Assembly: GCA_007116095.1 (NCBI GenBank)
Contig: SKJD01000460.1
Location: 1 to 7,611 of the forward strand
Length of the DNA: 7,611 nucleotides
From: Candidatus Hydrogenedentota bacterium
GTDB lineage: Bacteria > Hydrogenedentota > Hydrogenedentia > Hydrogenedentales > SCBR16-9
Direction of reading: 5' to 3'
This document shows positions 6,760 through 7,611 of the stretch, one piece after another (positions within the stretch are counted from its first letter, which is position 1; the number at the start of each line of letters is the position of its first letter). The notes under the pieces were generated by a model that was not told the origin of the DNA, made no database searches, and saw only the letters and a program-made list of their open reading frames with translations. A program made the translations under genes and the position numbers.

Positions 6760-7611
6760 CAGAAAAAGCAGGGCTTCCAATGAAAAGTTGACGGCGGAAT
6801 TCACCTCCGGGGAAATGGTAATCGGCATTTGCATTGCCCTGTTCATCGCTGTGGCTTGTTTTCTGGCCGGGGTACTGGTGGGACGACTGGATCGGGCAAC
6901 CAGTCCCGAGCAGTGGGCTGCCGATTTGCCGTCCGAGACCTTGTCGACCCCGCAGGAAAGCCCTGCGCCGCCCGAGTCGGAATCACAGACCGTCCCGGGC
7001 GCTGCAACCACGACAGCGCAGACGGGGGAAGGCGTACAGACCACGCCCCTCTCACCGAATCGAAGCGCCCGCCAGACCTACACCAGCCCGGAGGAACGCA
7101 CTGGCGGACCGCGTAGTGTGGAGTTGGCGCCACCTCCTGCCGGGGGAAGTCCGGCTACCGTGCCGCAAAATGCGCCGATGCGGGAAGACCGGATTGATGC
7201 GCCTGCGTTAACGAGCCCGGCAGGGGGCGCCACTGGTAACGCTACGATTGCGCCTGCGCCTGCGGAGAGTACAGTTCCCGAACCGGAGCCAGAACCGGAG
7301 CCCGAGCCTACTCCGGAACCGGAACCGGAACCCGCGCCAACACCGGAACCCGAGCCCAGTCCGGCGCCGAGTGCGCCGGCACAGTCCACGCCAATACAGC
7401 CGTCTTCGCCTTCGATCGGGGAACAGGATTTATTAACGCCGCTGGATCCTGGTCAGGGGCGCTGGGCCGTACAGTTGGCCAATCTCACAGGGAACAACCG
7501 CCAACAACGCGCGCAGGACTACGCCCGGGAGCTTCGAAGTAAGCATAATCTTGCAACGGATGTTGTGGAAGCCAACAATGGCGCATCGTACCTCGTGGCG
7601 GTAACGGGTTA
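6743..7611 (+). CDS. SPOR-domain membrane protein (3' end cut by window)
   Basis: The frame is open from ATG 6743 to the window end: 289 complete codons plus TA, which could begin a stop or a Tyr codon. GGAAG at 6732-6736 is a plausible ribosome binding site. A short basic cytoplasmic N-terminus precedes one membrane segment at about 25-47 ('MVIGICIALFIAVACFLAGV'), placing the rest in the periplasm. Residues about 52-240 form a Pro/Ala/Ser/Thr-rich linker holding a Pro-Glu repeat at 179-205, probably an extended spacer across the periplasm. From W241 on, 'WAVQLANLTGNNRQQRAQDY' and 'YLVAVTG' fit a SPOR domain, which in characterised proteins binds glycan strands stripped of stem peptides at division septa. 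This layout (membrane anchor, long linker, C-terminal SPOR) is that of FtsN- and DamX-like proteins. The linker shows no catalytic domain. The start lies 17 bases inside the CxxC gene. The SPOR call is good, but the domain is slightly incomplete here and the cell-division role is inferred. Confidence 0.82.
   Translation, partial: MSKPYSRKSRASNEKLTAEFTSGEMVIGICIALFIAVACFLAGVLVGRLDRATSPEQWAADLPSETLSTPQESPAPPESESQTVPGAATTTAQTGEGVQTTPLSPNRSARQTYTSPEERTGGPRSVELAPPPAGGSPATVPQNAPMREDRIDAPALTSPAGGATGNATIAPAPAESTVPEPEPEPEPEPTPEPEPEPAPTPEPEPSPAPSAPAQSTPIQPSSPSIGEQDLLTPLDPGQGRWAVQLANLTGNNRQQRAQDYARELRSKHNLATDVVEANNGASYLVAVTG
7277..7357 (+). repeat. Pro-Glu dipeptide repeat tract in the SPOR protein
   Basis: CCG/CCC/CCA alternates with GAA/GAG over about 27 codons, broken by a few Thr and Ala codons. 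At protein level it resembles the Pro-Glu/Pro-Lys spacer of TonB, a stiff extended rod crossing the periplasm. Such six-base-period DNA is prone to length change by slippage, so its length probably varies between strains. Confidence 0.8.

Noticed and set aside
6829..7211. Two + strand frames of 95 and 125 codons inside the SPOR gene
   Set aside because: They are out of frame with the continuous 289-codon frame that holds a membrane segment and SPOR domain; their Arg/Pro-rich content is typical of shifted reading.
7078..7389. - strand frame encoding a Gly-Ser repeat protein
   Set aside because: The Gly-Ser repeat is only the antisense reading of the Pro-Glu codon run in the SPOR gene.

Overview
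The window reads as ordinary bacterial chromosome, moderately GC-rich and densely packed, with every supported gene on the + strand. The RecA and RlmN sequences, together with an AsmA-like envelope protein, a C-terminal SPOR protein and a four-cysteine protein with an acidic tail, suggest a Gram-negative (diderm) bacterium. My impression is the PVC superphylum, perhaps Kiritimatiellota, Lentisphaerota or Verrucomicrobiota. That placement is recalled from family resemblance and was not searched. I see no mobile element, CRISPR array, rRNA or tRNA.

Layout: (1) 1-453 is the 3' part of a gene whose start lies off the window; its product resembles the C-terminal half of LolA-like lipoprotein-sorting proteins. 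(2) 450-1505 is rlmN, the radical-SAM 23S rRNA/tRNA adenine-C2 methyltransferase, joined to gene 1 by an ATGA stop/start overlap. (3) 1506-1635 is the recA leader, with a TTGACA promoter element, a near-palindrome resembling the Gram-positive LexA box and a strong ribosome binding site. (4) 1636-2718 is recA, complete with all expected motifs. (5) 2669-5872 is a 1067-residue AsmA/TamB-like protein whose start lies inside the end of recA. (6) 5873-6003 is a 131-base AT-rich gap with a perfect TATAAT. (7) 6004-6759 is a small protein with two CxxC pairs and a very acidic tail. (8) 6743-7611 is a membrane-anchored SPOR-domain protein with a Pro/Glu spacer, cut by the window end.

The genes do not form one pathway. 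They combine translation quality (rlmN), DNA repair (recA) and envelope biology (LolA-like, AsmA-like, SPOR). Tight overlaps suggest three transcription blocks: gene 1-rlmN, recA-AsmA, and CxxC protein-SPOR.

The most unusual feature is a textbook intrinsic-terminator shape (13-bp perfect stem followed by seven T) at 2850-2910. It lies about 130 bases after the recA stop, but inside the reading frame of the AsmA-like gene, where it encodes the start of the membrane anchor. It could uncouple a DNA-damage gene from the long envelope gene behind it, depending on whether ribosomes are translating through it. I found no clear evidence of a wholly new multi-gene system.
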